The notes under the pieces: model-generated
Database searches by the model: none
What the model was told of the DNA's origin: nothing
What the model saw: only the letters and a program-made list of their open reading frames with translations
Shown: positions 1-11,300 of the stretch, one piece after another
Numbering within the stretch: the first letter of the stretch is position 1
Layout: each line of letters starts with the position of its first letter
Assembly (NCBI RefSeq): GCF_900454495.1
Contig: NZ_UGSI01000001.1
Location: 2,418,001-2,482,000 of the forward strand
Length of the DNA stretch: 64,000 nt
Reading direction: 5' to 3'
Origin: Paenibacillus macerans
GTDB taxonomy: Bacteria > Bacillota > Bacilli > Paenibacillales > Paenibacillaceae
Translations under genes and position numbers: made by a program

Positions 1-105
1 GGCCAACGATTGGTCGTTCCGGCTGTCTCATCGAGGCATCCGAAACAAAGTTAAGAAGCCGCTAACCGGCAAATGCTGCAGCTAGTGGCTTATCATCTTT
101 CCATA
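1..105. other. Window edge, no gene recognised
   Basis: No coding sequence can be supported here. Read on the minus strand, downstream of the NIF3-like gene, the sequence AAGCCACTA (around 85-93) can pair with TAGCGGCTT (around 57-65), followed by only a weak T-rich stretch. It may be a poor intrinsic terminator of the sucrose operon. Confidence 0.3.
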
Positions 106-912
106 TTATAAATAAACGAACGGCTCTTTCGAATCGATAAATGTAACCGGAATACCGCCCACCAAAGGCTTCAGCCATTCCGCCATAAATTTCATGCCCC
201 ATTCCTCGCTCCGCTCATGGCCCAGCACAATCATGCCCTTGTTCATGCCGAGCATCGCTGCATCATTGACATAAGCGCAAAGGGTCCATTCCGTGATCTC
301 GCCGCAAACCATCACATCCAAGTCCTCGTCCCGCATTAACTCCATGGGCATTTGTTCTCTGCCCAGGCCTAAGCTGCCTCCACCGACCAAAATCCCGACC
401 CTGGAACATTTCATTTCGGGATTGCCGACAATTTGGATCATGTCCATCGCCAATTTCCGTTTAAAAAACCGCGCCAACTTGGCCAAAGTCGTCTCTTGAA
501 TCCGATAGAGAAAAGGGCGCTGCTCGTCCACCAAGTTGTTTTCCCAGCCGATTTCCCTTAGAAGTCCATCGTAAATCCGGTCCGTTTTGGCCCGGTGCAT
601 GTAATCATGGTAACGCCAAATCGCCAAACGGTTGTCTTCGATCAACTTTTTTTTGGCGGCATATAATGGATCTTCCTTCAGCCAATCGGTGGCATCCTTC
701 CCCGTATAAAAGCTCGGCTCATGCGTGATGATCATATTGGCGCCGGCGGCAACGGCCTGCTTGATCACCTCAATCGTGACCATAAACGTCGTTGCGATTC
801 CTTCCACCGGCGTATCATAGCTTCCGCTAATTAACTGATCGCATGTTTTTTCCAGCCGGAAAGCACCGCATGAATCCTCAATAATCGCCTCGATAACTTC
901 CCCTACTTTCAT
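106..912 (-). CDS. NIF3-like (DUF34) dinuclear metal-centre protein
   Basis: A 268-residue protein with the metal-binding pattern of the NIF3/YbgI/YqfO family. ITHEP holds His64 and Glu65, YHDYMHRAKTD holds His102, His106 and Asp111, and GHERSEEWG near the C-terminus holds the last His/Glu pair. Family members bind two metal ions, but their substrate is generally not established; NIF3 proteins have been tied to GTP cyclohydrolase-like or hydrolase roles without proof. The length fits the short form, without the inserted domain of YqfO. The gene follows the original end of scrB (944) by about 30 bp on the same strand with a purine-rich GGAAGGCGG upstream, so it probably lies in the sucrose operon. 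A role in sugar phosphate metabolism is inference only. Confidence 0.8.
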   Translation of the reverse strand: MKVGEVIEAIIEDSCGAFRLEKTCDQLISGSYDTPVEGIATTFMVTIEVIKQAVAAGANMIITHEPSFYTGKDATDWLKEDPLYAAKKKLIEDNRLAIWRYHDYMHRAKTDRIYDGLLREIGWENNLVDEQRPFLYRIQETTLAKLARFFKRKLAMDMIQIVGNPEMKCSRVGILVGGGSLGLGREQMPMELMRDEDLDVMVCGEITEWTLCAYVNDAAMLGMNKGMIVLGHERSEEWGMKFMAEWLKPLVGGIPVTFIDSKEPFVYL

Positions 913-943
913 CTGCTTCCGCCTTCCTCTCTATCTAAAGGTT

Positions 944-2413
944 TTAATAATCCCATATTACGGCTTGAAATGCAACTTGCCCTTCCTTTGCAAAAAAACG
1001 AATAGCTTGACTGGCTTGGTCCGGAAAAATTCTGGCGGTGAACACTTCTTCCCCCTCGTTTACAAATACCTCTACGGAGGAAGTATCCACAAACAAATGA
1101 AACTTTATCTTATCGCCATCCCCTTAGCAAGCTCTCACCGTACCATACTCCACACCTGTTGGTTCGCCGGATAAGGTGCGGTCGAGAATTACCTTTTTTT
1201 GCACGGCATCATATTTCACCACGGTTTTGTTCTTATCGCCCGCGCGAAATTCAATCCCGAATTCCGCCGCATCTCCAGTTGCAAATTCACAAATCAGTTC
1301 ATATGCGGCTCCCGTAAAACCTTCATACCTTTTAGCATCGTTAAAAATGGTGTCGGCCGCTCTAGCTTCTTTCTTGCGGAGAGTCTGAAGCTCCCGAACA
1401 GGCTGTTGAATCAGTTTCCCGCCATGAACGGTTAATTCCCGCGGCAGCGTTAAGCAATGCGCCCATCCGCTCGGGTCGGTCGGATAATCGATTTCTGGCA
1501 AGCCCATCCAGCCGATTAAAATCCGCCGTCCCGCAGGATCCACCATCGTTTGCGGAGCGTAAAAATCAAAGCCCCGGTCAAGCTCGGCAAACGGACCGTG
1601 CCGCAGCGTTTTTTCCCGCAAATCCAATGTTCCGCCCAGGACATAACCCGCTTGATAGATATTCCGATATCGCTCTCCGGCCGGTTCCAATCCTTGCGGC
1701 GAAAAAATAAACACTCCATGGTTTTGCAATTCAAAATAATCCGGACATTCCCACATGTAACCGAAACGCCCCAACTCAGTCCCGATTTCTCCTTCAAATG
1801 TCCATTCCAGCAAATCGAGTGAGCTGTATAGGACGGCACAGCCTGTTTCATCCGTTCTTTGAGCTCCAATCACCGCGTAGAATTTGTTCCCGTCCTTCCA
1901 CACTTTAGGATCGCGAAAATGCTCCGTATATCTGCTTGGGGCGTGATCAATCACCGGCTTGTCCAGCTTGGAGATGTTTCCGAATGAGTCCATCACGGCA
2001 ATGCATTGATAGGGGTGTCGAACCGAATTCTCATCCCGCGTGTTGCCCGTATAAAATAAGTGCAGCTTCCCGTCGTTCTCATTGGCGCTGCCCGAATAAA
2101 CTCCGTGGCGGTCAAAAACAGCGTCCGGCTTCAGGCCGATTCCGGCATTTTCCCAATGAACCAGATCCTTGGATTTGGTGTGGTACCAATATTTTAAACC
2201 GTGGACCGGGCCCAGAGGGTGCCATTGATAAAACAAGTGGTATTCTCCATTAAAAAAAGAAAATCCGTTAGGGTCATTAAGAAGTCCCATGACAGGCTGT
2301 ACATGAAAGGTTTGCCGCCAAGGACAACGATTGACTTTGGATAGCAGCAGGTTCATCTCATCTTCACTTGCATCCTCGATTCGGCGGTATTTTTGTTCTC
2401 TCAGCCACTCCAT
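944..2413 (-). pseudogene. scrB: Sucrose-6-phosphate hydrolase (GH32), interrupted by in-frame TAA
   Basis: GH32 enzyme that would cleave the sucrose-6-phosphate delivered by the adjacent PTS. The N-terminal five-bladed propeller is intact: NDPNG (nucleophile Asp47), FRDPKVW and ECPDYF (acid/base Glu). Residue 429 (Cys) is followed by TAA at 1126-1124. The same frame then continues without another stop for 59 codons to TAA at 946-944, and these codons encode the conserved GH32 C-terminal beta-sandwich signature (VDTSSVEVFVNEGEEVFT). Without the stop the protein is 489 residues, the usual family length; with it the beta-sandwich is truncated. The start ATG follows AAAGGAGC at good spacing. This could be a true nonsense mutation, read-through, or a base error; the sequence alone cannot decide. 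Confidence 0.85.
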
Positions 2414-2457
2414 TTGTGTTGCTCCTTTATATTCTGCATCTGCAATTTAAAATGGGT

Positions 2458-2493
2458 ATTGCCTTTTGCAGAACCGGTTCCACAAAAGGCAAT
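2458..2493. promoter_or_regulatory. GAACCGGTTC operator inside a long hairpin between scrA and scrB
   Basis: The 10-bp palindrome GAACCGGTTC at 2471-2480 matches the two operator copies upstream of scrA. It is flanked by 10-bp inverted arms (TTGCCTTTTG / CAAAAGGCAA), so transcript of this gap can form one long hairpin. It could be a third ScrR site, an mRNA-stability hairpin that sets the scrA:scrB ratio, or both. Confidence 0.6.
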
Positions 2494-2504
2494 AAAGTTT
2501 CGTA

Positions 2505-4352
<1,848 letters not shown>

Positions 4353-4364
4353 CTAAAATGTAAA

Positions 4365-4378
4365 TTAAAACGCTAAGA
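4365..4378. promoter_or_regulatory. cre-like catabolite repression site upstream of scrA
   Basis: TTAAAACGCTAAGA matches the cre consensus TGWAARCGYTWNCW at 12 of 14 positions. It lies directly beside the promoter-proximal sucrose operator. CcpA control of a sucrose PTS operon is expected in Bacillales, but one near-match is weak evidence. Confidence 0.4.
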
Positions 4379-4390
4379 GGAACCGGTTCC
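4379..4390. promoter_or_regulatory. ScrR operator O1 (GGAACCGGTTCC)
   Basis: A perfect 12-bp palindrome typical of LacI/GalR family half-sites with a central CG, 39 bp upstream of the scrA start. Confidence 0.7.
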
Positions 4391-4419
4391 AAAACTCCTG
4401 AAAAAGAAAACCGATGACT

Positions 4420-4431
4420 AGAACCGGTTCC
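4420..4431. promoter_or_regulatory. ScrR operator O2 (AGAACCGGTTCC)
   Basis: The same palindrome core, centred 41 bp from O1 (about four helical turns). This places both sites on the same face of the helix, just downstream of the scrR stop. The spacing suits cooperative binding or a short loop. Confidence 0.65.
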
Positions 4432-4443
4432 ATGCGAGTTATT

Positions 4444-5436
4444 CTATTCCCTTTTCGATTTATTGTCAACGCTTTCTCGCTCAATCATTTCAAATTTGGA
4501 TAACGTGACCGGCGGAAAATCCTCTCCGTTAACCAGTTTGATCATCCCGCCTGCCGCGTCCCGGCCTGCGTCCTTATAATAAAACTTAATCGTAGTCAAT
4601 CCGGGGTGGGTGATCTCGGTGACTTCATACCCTCCAAAACCTGTGATCGACAAATCCTCGGGAACGCGAATCCCTTTTAGGTGAGCCGCTTTTAATGCGC
4701 CAAGCGCAATGTTATCGGTCGCGCATACCAGAATCGAGGGATGGAAGGCGTCGATGATGCCGCCGGCTTTTTTCACCGCCTCCTCCATTTTAAAGCTTGT
4801 CTCATAGTACTTAACTTCACAGTTCCCCGCTTCGCTCACGGCCCGTTTGAACCCTTCCTTGCGCTTCAAGCCGACTGCGATATCTTTTTCGGAAACGCCC
4901 AGATAGGCGATTTTCCGGTGGCCATTCCGAAGAACGTATTTGCCGATTTCGTAGCCGGCCGATTCGTCGTTATGTATCACGCTGTACACTTGGTCATGCT
5001 GCTGGCCTACCAGGATCACAGGAATGTTCATTTTATCGAACGCCTCCAGATGAGCGTCGGTAATTTGCGTAGCAAGCAAAATAATGCCGGCCACCTTTTG
5101 ATTGGACAAACTGTAGATACTTTCAATTTCCCGCTCCAAATCCTGATTGGTATTCGCAATCAACATTTGGTAATTCAGCGCTCTCAATTGCTCATCAATC
5201 CCGATTAACACCTGCGACGAAGCAAAAGAATCGAGCCGGGGAACCACCGTTCCGATAATGTTGGTTTTTTTGGCTTTTAGGCTTTGCGCAAAGGTGTTGG
5301 GGACGTACCCCGTATGATGGATAACTTGTTCAATCTTCTTTTTGGTCGCTTCGCTGATCGGCCCGCCGTTCAGATAGCGTGAAACCGTACTTTTGGCCAC
5401 GCCGGCCAGCTTGGCGATATCCGCAATTGTTTTCAT
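4444..5436 (-). CDS. scrR: LacI-family sucrose operon regulator
   Basis: A LacI/GalR repressor of 330 residues. The helix-turn-helix is at the very N-terminus (MKTIADIAKLAGVAKSTVSRYLNG), including the hinge-proximal pattern of the family, followed by a periplasmic-binding-protein-like sensor domain (NIIGTVVPRLDSF onward). I place the start at ATG 5436 because it gives the canonical family N-terminus and has GGGGTTGGAAG just upstream. An upstream in-frame TTG (5457) would add seven residues and has no ribosome binding site. It is the first gene of scrR-scrA-scrB and probably binds the GAACCGGTTC sites. The usual effector for such regulators is the free or phosphorylated sugar, which is not visible here. 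Confidence 0.85.
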   Translation of the reverse strand: MKTIADIAKLAGVAKSTVSRYLNGGPISEATKKKIEQVIHHTGYVPNTFAQSLKAKKTNIIGTVVPRLDSFASSQVLIGIDEQLRALNYQMLIANTNQDLEREIESIYSLSNQKVAGIILLATQITDAHLEAFDKMNIPVILVGQQHDQVYSVIHNDESAGYEIGKYVLRNGHRKIAYLGVSEKDIAVGLKRKEGFKRAVSEAGNCEVKYYETSFKMEEAVKKAGGIIDAFHPSILVCATDNIALGALKAAHLKGIRVPEDLSITGFGGYEVTEITHPGLTTIKFYYKDAGRDAAGGMIKLVNGEDFPPVTLSKFEMIERESVDNKSKRE

Positions 5437-5540
5437 TCTTCCAACCCCGTGTATCAAAAAATTATGATTCTATGGGATGTATTTTATCCCATATTGTTAA
5501 ACAAAGCCACTTAGATCACGATATCGGTCCGGTGGCGGCT

Positions 5541-6179
5541 TCATGTTCTCCTCCCCATCGCGGAGCTGTACGGCGCATAATTTTTCATCACCCATTCGTG
5601 AAAAATCCGGAAGGCGGCACTGGCATCGGGCGCCGGAAATATGAATCTGCCGCGCGCTTCCTTGCGGCTAACGCGAGAATCGGCAAGCGCTTTGTCCTCC
5701 CCTTCGTCCAGAAATACTTCGTAGGCGCCGTCTTTGTTTTTGAAGCCCACGGCGTGGATATCAAGCCCCTGCTTCAAAAAGTCCAGATGAATCACGGAAG
5801 GACCGGGCTCGGTGAGCCATTCGCCGCCGAAGCTTTGTTCGTCCACGAGATAACCTTGAAAATAGCCGTCAACCGCGGCGTTCAGCCGCTCGATGAAAGC
5901 ATGCAGCCGGCCGAAGGGGAAGTTGCCGATTTGAAACGCGTCATCGTCGGCATATTCCCAAAGGAGATGCTCGAGGATTTTGGCCTGCGTGAAGCTGACG
6001 GCCCTGGCGAGCTCCCGGTCAAGCGGTTGTCCGAGCGTCTGCCGGACGATCTCCTTCAAGCTCTGATAATACTCCCCAAATAAGTCCGCATCGAAAAACG
6101 CCTCTTCGCTTAACCGGTACAAAAAGCTATTTTCCGCGCCATGAAAATTATCCATTAATACTTGCAAATGCTGGTTCAT
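5541..6179 (-). CDS. Conserved-looking hypothetical protein, 212 aa
   Basis: I do not recognise the family. The protein is soluble, acidic in its first half and predicted mostly helical there (a long stretch from HLQVLMDNF to AVDGYFQGY), with a C-terminal part richer in strands. There is no signal peptide or membrane segment. Codon use and GC resemble the neighbours. It is transcribed away from the GNAT gene at 6345, with a 165-bp divergent gap that probably holds both promoters. The gene ends 84 bp before the scrR start on the same strand. Confidence 0.6.
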   Translation of the reverse strand: MNQHLQVLMDNFHGAENSFLYRLSEEAFFDADLFGEYYQSLKEIVRQTLGQPLDRELARAVSFTQAKILEHLLWEYADDDAFQIGNFPFGRLHAFIERLNAAVDGYFQGYLVDEQSFGGEWLTEPGPSVIHLDFLKQGLDIHAVGFKNKDGAYEVFLDEGEDKALADSRVSRKEARGRFIFPAPDASAAFRIFHEWVMKNYAPYSSAMGRRT

Positions 6180-6344
6180 CAGGTTCCCTTCCTTGGTTCC
6201 AAGTGAAATCTTGGCGGTTAGTTATTCTGTATAACTCTACGATAACCGGGAGCGCTTTTTTTGTAAATTATATCGCCAAAACGTGATGTCCAAGTTAAAA
6301 TAAGGTAATTCGAAAAACAGGCTTAAAACCAGGGAGGTATGGAA

Positions 6345-6914
6345 ATGGTGCAGGATCATTTAATCCGTATCGAAGGAAAGGCCATTGAACTGCGTTATGC
6401 GCGCGTCACGGATCTGGACGCCTATTTCGCCTTTTTGCAGGATGTGGAGATGCTGCGGCTGACGGGGAGCCAGGGGGATTTTACCCGGGAAAGTACGGAA
6501 GTTTGGCTGCAAAAGATCAGCCAGGCGAATGAGGACCGGATCGACTTGATCATCGTAACGAAGGATTCGGGCGAATTGATTGGCGAAGTGGTCTTAAACG
6601 AGATCGATCCCGTAAACCGGAGCGCAAACATCCGGATCGGGATCAAAGGAACCGAGCATCGCGGGAAGGGGTACGGAACGGAAGCGCTGATGCATATGCT
6701 GCGTTACGGCTTCGAGGTTTTGCGGCTGCACCGGATTCATTTGGGGGTCTACTCGTTTAATCCGCGCGCGATTCATGTGTATGAGAAAATAGGCTTCCGC
6801 CGGGAAGGAGTGCTGCGCGACGAGCTCTTTATGGACGGCGGATTCCATGATTCGATCCTGATGTCGATGCTGGAGGACGAATTTCGCGCTCTGCATTCCC
6901 AAGAAGGTGCATAA
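6345..6914 (+). CDS. GNAT N-acetyltransferase, RimJ/RimL type
   Basis: An acetyl-CoA dependent N-acetyltransferase of about 189 residues. The acetyl-CoA binding region is visible as RGKGYGTEALMHMLRYGF, followed by the C-terminal family signature FNPRAIHVYEKIGFRREG. Relatives acetylate ribosomal protein N-termini, amino acids or antibiotics; the substrate is not predictable here. The ATG at 6345 is preferred over the one at 6339 because AGGGAGGT abuts the first ATG (no spacing) but sits 6-7 nt before the second. Confidence 0.8.
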   Translation: MVQDHLIRIEGKAIELRYARVTDLDAYFAFLQDVEMLRLTGSQGDFTRESTEVWLQKISQANEDRIDLIIVTKDSGELIGEVVLNEIDPVNRSANIRIGIKGTEHRGKGYGTEALMHMLRYGFEVLRLHRIHLGVYSFNPRAIHVYEKIGFRREGVLRDELFMDGGFHDSILMSMLEDEFRALHSQEGA

Positions 6915-6964
6915 CGGCGCTAACAGGTGTAACTAAAGCAAAAAAAGGATGAGGTGACGATAAT

Positions 6965-7702
6965 ATGGGCAACGAATTAATTCGCGCATTTCAATTGTTG
7001 AAAGAAAAAGAATGGGTGGACTTGACGCATACGTTTGGTCCGGACTCCCCTCATTTTGCGGCTTTTCCCGACGCCGAATTTACGACATTGTTCGATCATG
7101 ATGACGGTTTTTTGGCGCAAAGCTTTACGTTCGCAGGGCAATACGGAACCCACCTGGATGCCCCGATTCACTTTGTCCGGAACAAGCGCTTTCTGGACGA
7201 GCTGGAGTTGAAGGAGCTGGCGCTCCCGCTCATTGTGATCGATAAATCCAAAGAAGCGGCGGAAAACCATGACTATACGCTCAGCATAGAAGATATTTTG
7301 CAATTTGAAGCCGAACACGGCAAGGTCGCGGAGGGCTGCTTTGTCGCTCTGCGCACCGATTGGAGCAAGCGCTGGCCTGATAAAGAAGCGTTCAGCAACA
7401 AGGATGCCGACGGCAACAGCCACACCCCCGGCTGGTCGCTGGCCGCGCTGAAATTTCTGTTTCAAGAACGGAACATCAAGGCGATCGGCCATGAAACGTT
7501 TGACACGGACGCAAGCAGCGATTATCAAAAAAACGGCGCCCTTCTCGCCGAGTATTACGTGCTTGAGCAAGACACCTATCAGGTCGAGCTGTTGCGCAAT
7601 TTGGATAAAGTGCCTGCCACGGGCGCCGTCATCTTTAATATCGTACCGAAGCCGCACAAAGCATCGGGATTTCCGGTGCGGTCATTTGCCATTTTGCCGT
7701 AA
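6965..7702 (+). CDS. Cyclase family / metal-dependent hydrolase (kynurenine formamidase-like)
   Basis: A 245-residue protein with the cyclase-family metal motif GTHLDAPIHF (HxDxPxHF type) near residue 60 and a second conserved His in IKAIGHETFDTD. The family includes kynurenine formamidase, isatin hydrolase and polyketide cyclase-like proteins, all using a bound metal to attack an amide or ester. No tryptophan-degradation genes are nearby, so the formamidase function is not supported by context. A clear GGATGAGGTGA ribosome binding site precedes the ATG, and a terminator follows at 7719. It may be co-transcribed with the GNAT gene 50 bp upstream. Confidence 0.75.
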   Translation: MGNELIRAFQLLKEKEWVDLTHTFGPDSPHFAAFPDAEFTTLFDHDDGFLAQSFTFAGQYGTHLDAPIHFVRNKRFLDELELKELALPLIVIDKSKEAAENHDYTLSIEDILQFEAEHGKVAEGCFVALRTDWSKRWPDKEAFSNKDADGNSHTPGWSLAALKFLFQERNIKAIGHETFDTDASSDYQKNGALLAEYYVLEQDTYQVELLRNLDKVPATGAVIFNIVPKPHKASGFPVRSFAILP

Positions 7703-7718
7703 AGCCGCCCCAATTGAA

Positions 7719-7747
7719 ACGCGCCGTTGCCAAAGCGGCGTGTTTTT
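7719..7747 (+). terminator. Intrinsic terminator after the cyclase gene
   Basis: ACGCGCCG pairs with CGGCGTGT (one G-U) around a TTGCCAAAG loop, followed by TTTTTC. Confidence 0.7.
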
Positions 7748-8316
7748 CTACTACAGCCCGTCAGCTTCCAGATTTCTCTTCTCCCCCTTCTACCTGGGCC
7801 ACAGTCCTCTACCCCGCCGGAAATTATCTAACTCAACTTTCGCAATATGAAAATTGGCAAGTAAGTGTTGATATAATTGGTCGAAGCAGCTATCGAGACC
7901 TGAAGTTGACACTGAAAAACTATCCCGGTCGTTTAGGCGACTTTGTGGATTAATTCCAGCAGTCGTGGTAAAGCGATCGCTCCATCCGAGTGTACCTGCT
8001 TCGTACTCCAGCTTTCTGGGTCTATTGTTGAAAGGAATAGTTGCAAAATATACAGTAGCTTATCCGGAAATGCTGCCACAGCGCTTGATCAAGTGTAAAA
8101 CCTGCAATTACTCCGCTATATTTCGATAAAGAAGCAAAAAGACGAGGAAGTAGTTGTATGAAATGCAATTAAATAAGTAATTGGGCAAAAAGATGTAAAG
8201 TTAGTTGTATGATTTGCAATTAATGGTCAAGATTAAAATTTTACTCGTAGTCCATCTGTACAGTATCAGCGGTTAAGCCGTTTTTTCGTCCTGCGAACGT
8301 TGAGTTCCAGTATCTT
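7748..8316. other. Long intergenic region between cyclase and S-layer genes
   Basis: Apart from the repeat element at 8020-8222 I see no gene. CGGTTAAGCCG followed by TTTTTT near 8270-8286 is a weak plus-strand terminator candidate. The small frames here lack ribosome binding sites and recognisable products. Confidence 0.5.
8020..8222 (+). repeat. Four-palindrome intergenic repeat element, copy A
   Basis: About 203 bp that recur, inverted, at 62942-63139. The element holds four 21-bp imperfect palindromes of the form TARTTGYA-n-TGCAAYTA at 8038-8058, 8090-8110, 8151-8171 and 8202-8222. Start-to-start distances are 52, 61 and 51 bp. Units 3 and 4 differ at only 2 of 21 positions. The spacers are themselves similar between the two copies, which argues against a CRISPR array. 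No reading frame of note is present. Confidence 0.8.
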
Positions 8317-8362
8317 AAAAAAGGCGATCGGGCCGATATATCCGGCACCAATCGCCTCTCGC
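8317..8362 (-). terminator. Terminator of the S-layer protein gene
   Basis: Read on the minus strand, GAGGCGAT pairs with ATCGCCTT around a nested GCCGGATATATCGGC hairpin, then TTTTTT. It lies just after the stop codon of the giant surface protein. Confidence 0.8.
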
Positions 8363-8389
8363 TTTAATCCATCCGGTATTTGCGAAGCC

Positions 8390-11300
8390 CTAACGCTTCA
8401 GCTTTAACATTTCGCTCATCATTTTAGCCATCTCGGCGCGGGTGACGGAGCCCTTCGGTTCGAAACGGCCGTTGCCTTTTCCGTTCAGCATGCCAGCGGC
8501 CTGCATTTGGCTTACGGCATCCCGCGCCCATACGGAGATGGAAGCAGCGTCGGCAAAATCCTTGCCTTGGCCGGACGGCGTCAGGGAAGCGTTCATGGCC
8601 AGGGCCATCTTACTTAAGATGACCGCCGCTTCCTCCCGGGTGATGCCGTCCGCCGGACGGAAGCGTCCGCCGCTGCCCTGAACCAGGCCAAGCGATGCGG
8701 CTTGCTCCACCGCTTCCGCATAATACGCCCCGGGCGGCAGGTCGGTAAACCGAACTACGACAGCGTCAGGCCGAGCCCCAAGCACCCGCATCATCACGAC
8801 CGAAAAATCGGCCCGCGTCACCGGAGCGGAGGGGGCAAAACGCTCGGCGTCCAGCCCTTGAATCAGATGTTTGGCCGCAAGCTGCCGCACGACATCCTCC
8901 GACCAGTGGCCGCGCAGATCGGCAAAATCCTTCCGCAGCTCAACGATTTCATAGATTCCGGCATGATCGGCCGTAAAAGTAACCGTCCGGCCGTCAAACG
9001 ATCCGCCGATATAACGCAGTCCGCCGTTCACCCGTTCGTACACTCCGGCATAAGCGGAATTCAGCAGCTTCGCTTGCTCCTCCGTTAGCGTCAGCCGAAT
9101 TTCCGCGGCAGATTCCAGGTTCCCGTAATCCGCCGATTCGCTCCCCTTGACTAAAGACAACCCTAACTCATAAGCGATGCCGGTGGAGGTCATCCCTTTT
9201 TCCAGACCGCTATTTCCGGCAGCCTGGTATCCCAGTTTAACGCTGAGTTTATCGGCATCTCCAACGCGATTCCGCAGCGAATCCTGGGCAAATGTAATTT
9301 GGCTGCCCGGTGCGCTCAAAGACAAAGATACTTTGCGCTCCTTCGCCAATTGGGCAAGGGTGGCCGCATCCAGGTCCACGATAACGGGACGACCTGCCTC
9401 GGCATCCTCGGGCTTCACCTGAACTTCGATCTTACCGTTCGCAGCCGCGGACGCCGCTTTCCGAAGCTGATCGGCGGAAACCTCATAGCGGCCGTTTCCG
9501 GCCGGAGCCGCCGCGATCACGCCGCTGGTTACGCCGTCATTTGCAGGCTGCTCGGCCGCAGGCGGGTTGACCGGAGCGGTAGTGGCGGCGCTGCTTGAGG
9601 ACGACGATTTGGAGCCTCCTCCCGAACTGCCGCTTCCCGGCTTGCTGCCGCCGGCGCCGGTATAAAAGCCCCAGATGTCCGACAGCGTTAGACCGCTGTT
9701 GGCATCCTCCGCCTTGGCGTACCATTGATAGTAGGCGCTGCTGCCCAGTCCCGTCCAGTTAACCGCAGCGTTTTCGCCGCTCTTTACGCCCGCTTGCTTG
9801 CCGATCAACTGATCGGTATACACCTTCACCCCGATATAATCGGTGGCCACCCGTTTGGTCGCCGCCTGAAGGTCCAAATCCAGCGAAAATTCGTCTTTGC
9901 CCGGATACTCCGCGGGATCATAGAAATTATAGTCATCCAAGTATGGCGAATAGGTTTTGATATGCAGTTTGTTGTTCGCCATATCGAACTGCATCAGCCG
10001 GATATAACCCAGGCCGCCCTCCGGAGCGCCCTGGTAATCGGCCAGCATCTGATATACGTTGCGGTCCGGGATGCCGTCTCCGTTGTCGTCAAGCGCATCC
10101 AGCTTGAGTTCGGCATCATGATAGTGGCCGGACAAGGCCGCAATGACGTTTTTGTTCGGTTTGACGACTTTCTCAAAAATTTTCTCCGCGATCGGTGCCC
10201 GGTTGCCCGAGACGAGCAAATATTCATGCAGACACAGAATCGCCTTCCGTTCCGGATACATGGACACGACTTGATTCATCCACTCGATCTCTTTATCGCC
10301 CAATCCCCAGCCCATATACACGATAATAAAATCATTGCCGTTTGCGGAGACGAGATCGTAATGTCCGCGGTTGTTTTCATAGGAGCCCGCAAACACCGGG
10401 CTGTCCTGAAAGCGCCAATCCCCGAAATACTTGGTGAATTGGGAATAGTCGTTATTCTGGTGGCCCACGTCATGGTTTCCGGCCAGCACCCCGTACGGAA
10501 TATTGGCGTTCTCCAGCACCTTCATATCCTTGTCGGCTTCGATCCACTGGTATTCCTGGTCGGCCTTATCGACAACGTCGCCGGTGTGAATGACGTATTT
10601 CAGCTTCAATTTATCCTTATTTTCGGCGATCCACTGCACGTTCTTCTGATAAATGTAAGGATAATCCTGCGCGTAGTACTGGGTATCCGACATCCAGATA
10701 AACGAAAAATCATAAGGATCTTCGGATACCGGACCGCTCTTGTCCGCCAAAGCGGCGGCTTCTCCGGCGATCTCATCCTGCACCATCACCGAGATAATGC
10801 CACCCGCCGCATAAGCTCCTGCAGTCACGGTCGACTTCAGGATAAAATCCTCCGCGCCGGCGATCACCTGATCCAAGGTGACCCACTTCGACTCCGCCGC
10901 GCTCCAAGCATACAGGCTGACTTTGCGCCCAGGCAGGGATTTGCCCTTCCATTCCACGTCCACCCGGTCGCTTGGCTTCACGGAGGGGTCCAGTTTGATC
11001 TCATAACGCTGATAAGGGAAGCGGTCATCCGCATCCGTGGTCAGGTATTCACCGTCGACCGCCCCGATTTTAGCGTAATCCTCGCCGGTCAGACTCTTCT
11101 CCCCGGCAGGCGCCAGCTCACCGGGCGGTTCCGTATCCGCCGTGTTCTGGAATCCCGTAAAGCGGTCCTGATGCGCTCCGTCATACAGATACCCGCGGTA
11201 AAAAGAAACGTTCATGTCGTCACCGTTAGGGTCCTTGACGTTCACCTTAAGTTCGGCCGTGCTGCCTACTCCGGTTTGGCCGTTGGCCGGCGCAATCAGC

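Noticed and set aside
8020..8222. Possible CRISPR array because of four regularly spaced palindromic repeats
   Set aside because: The spacers are homologous between the two copies and of unequal length, units are poorly conserved within a copy, and no cas gene is present.
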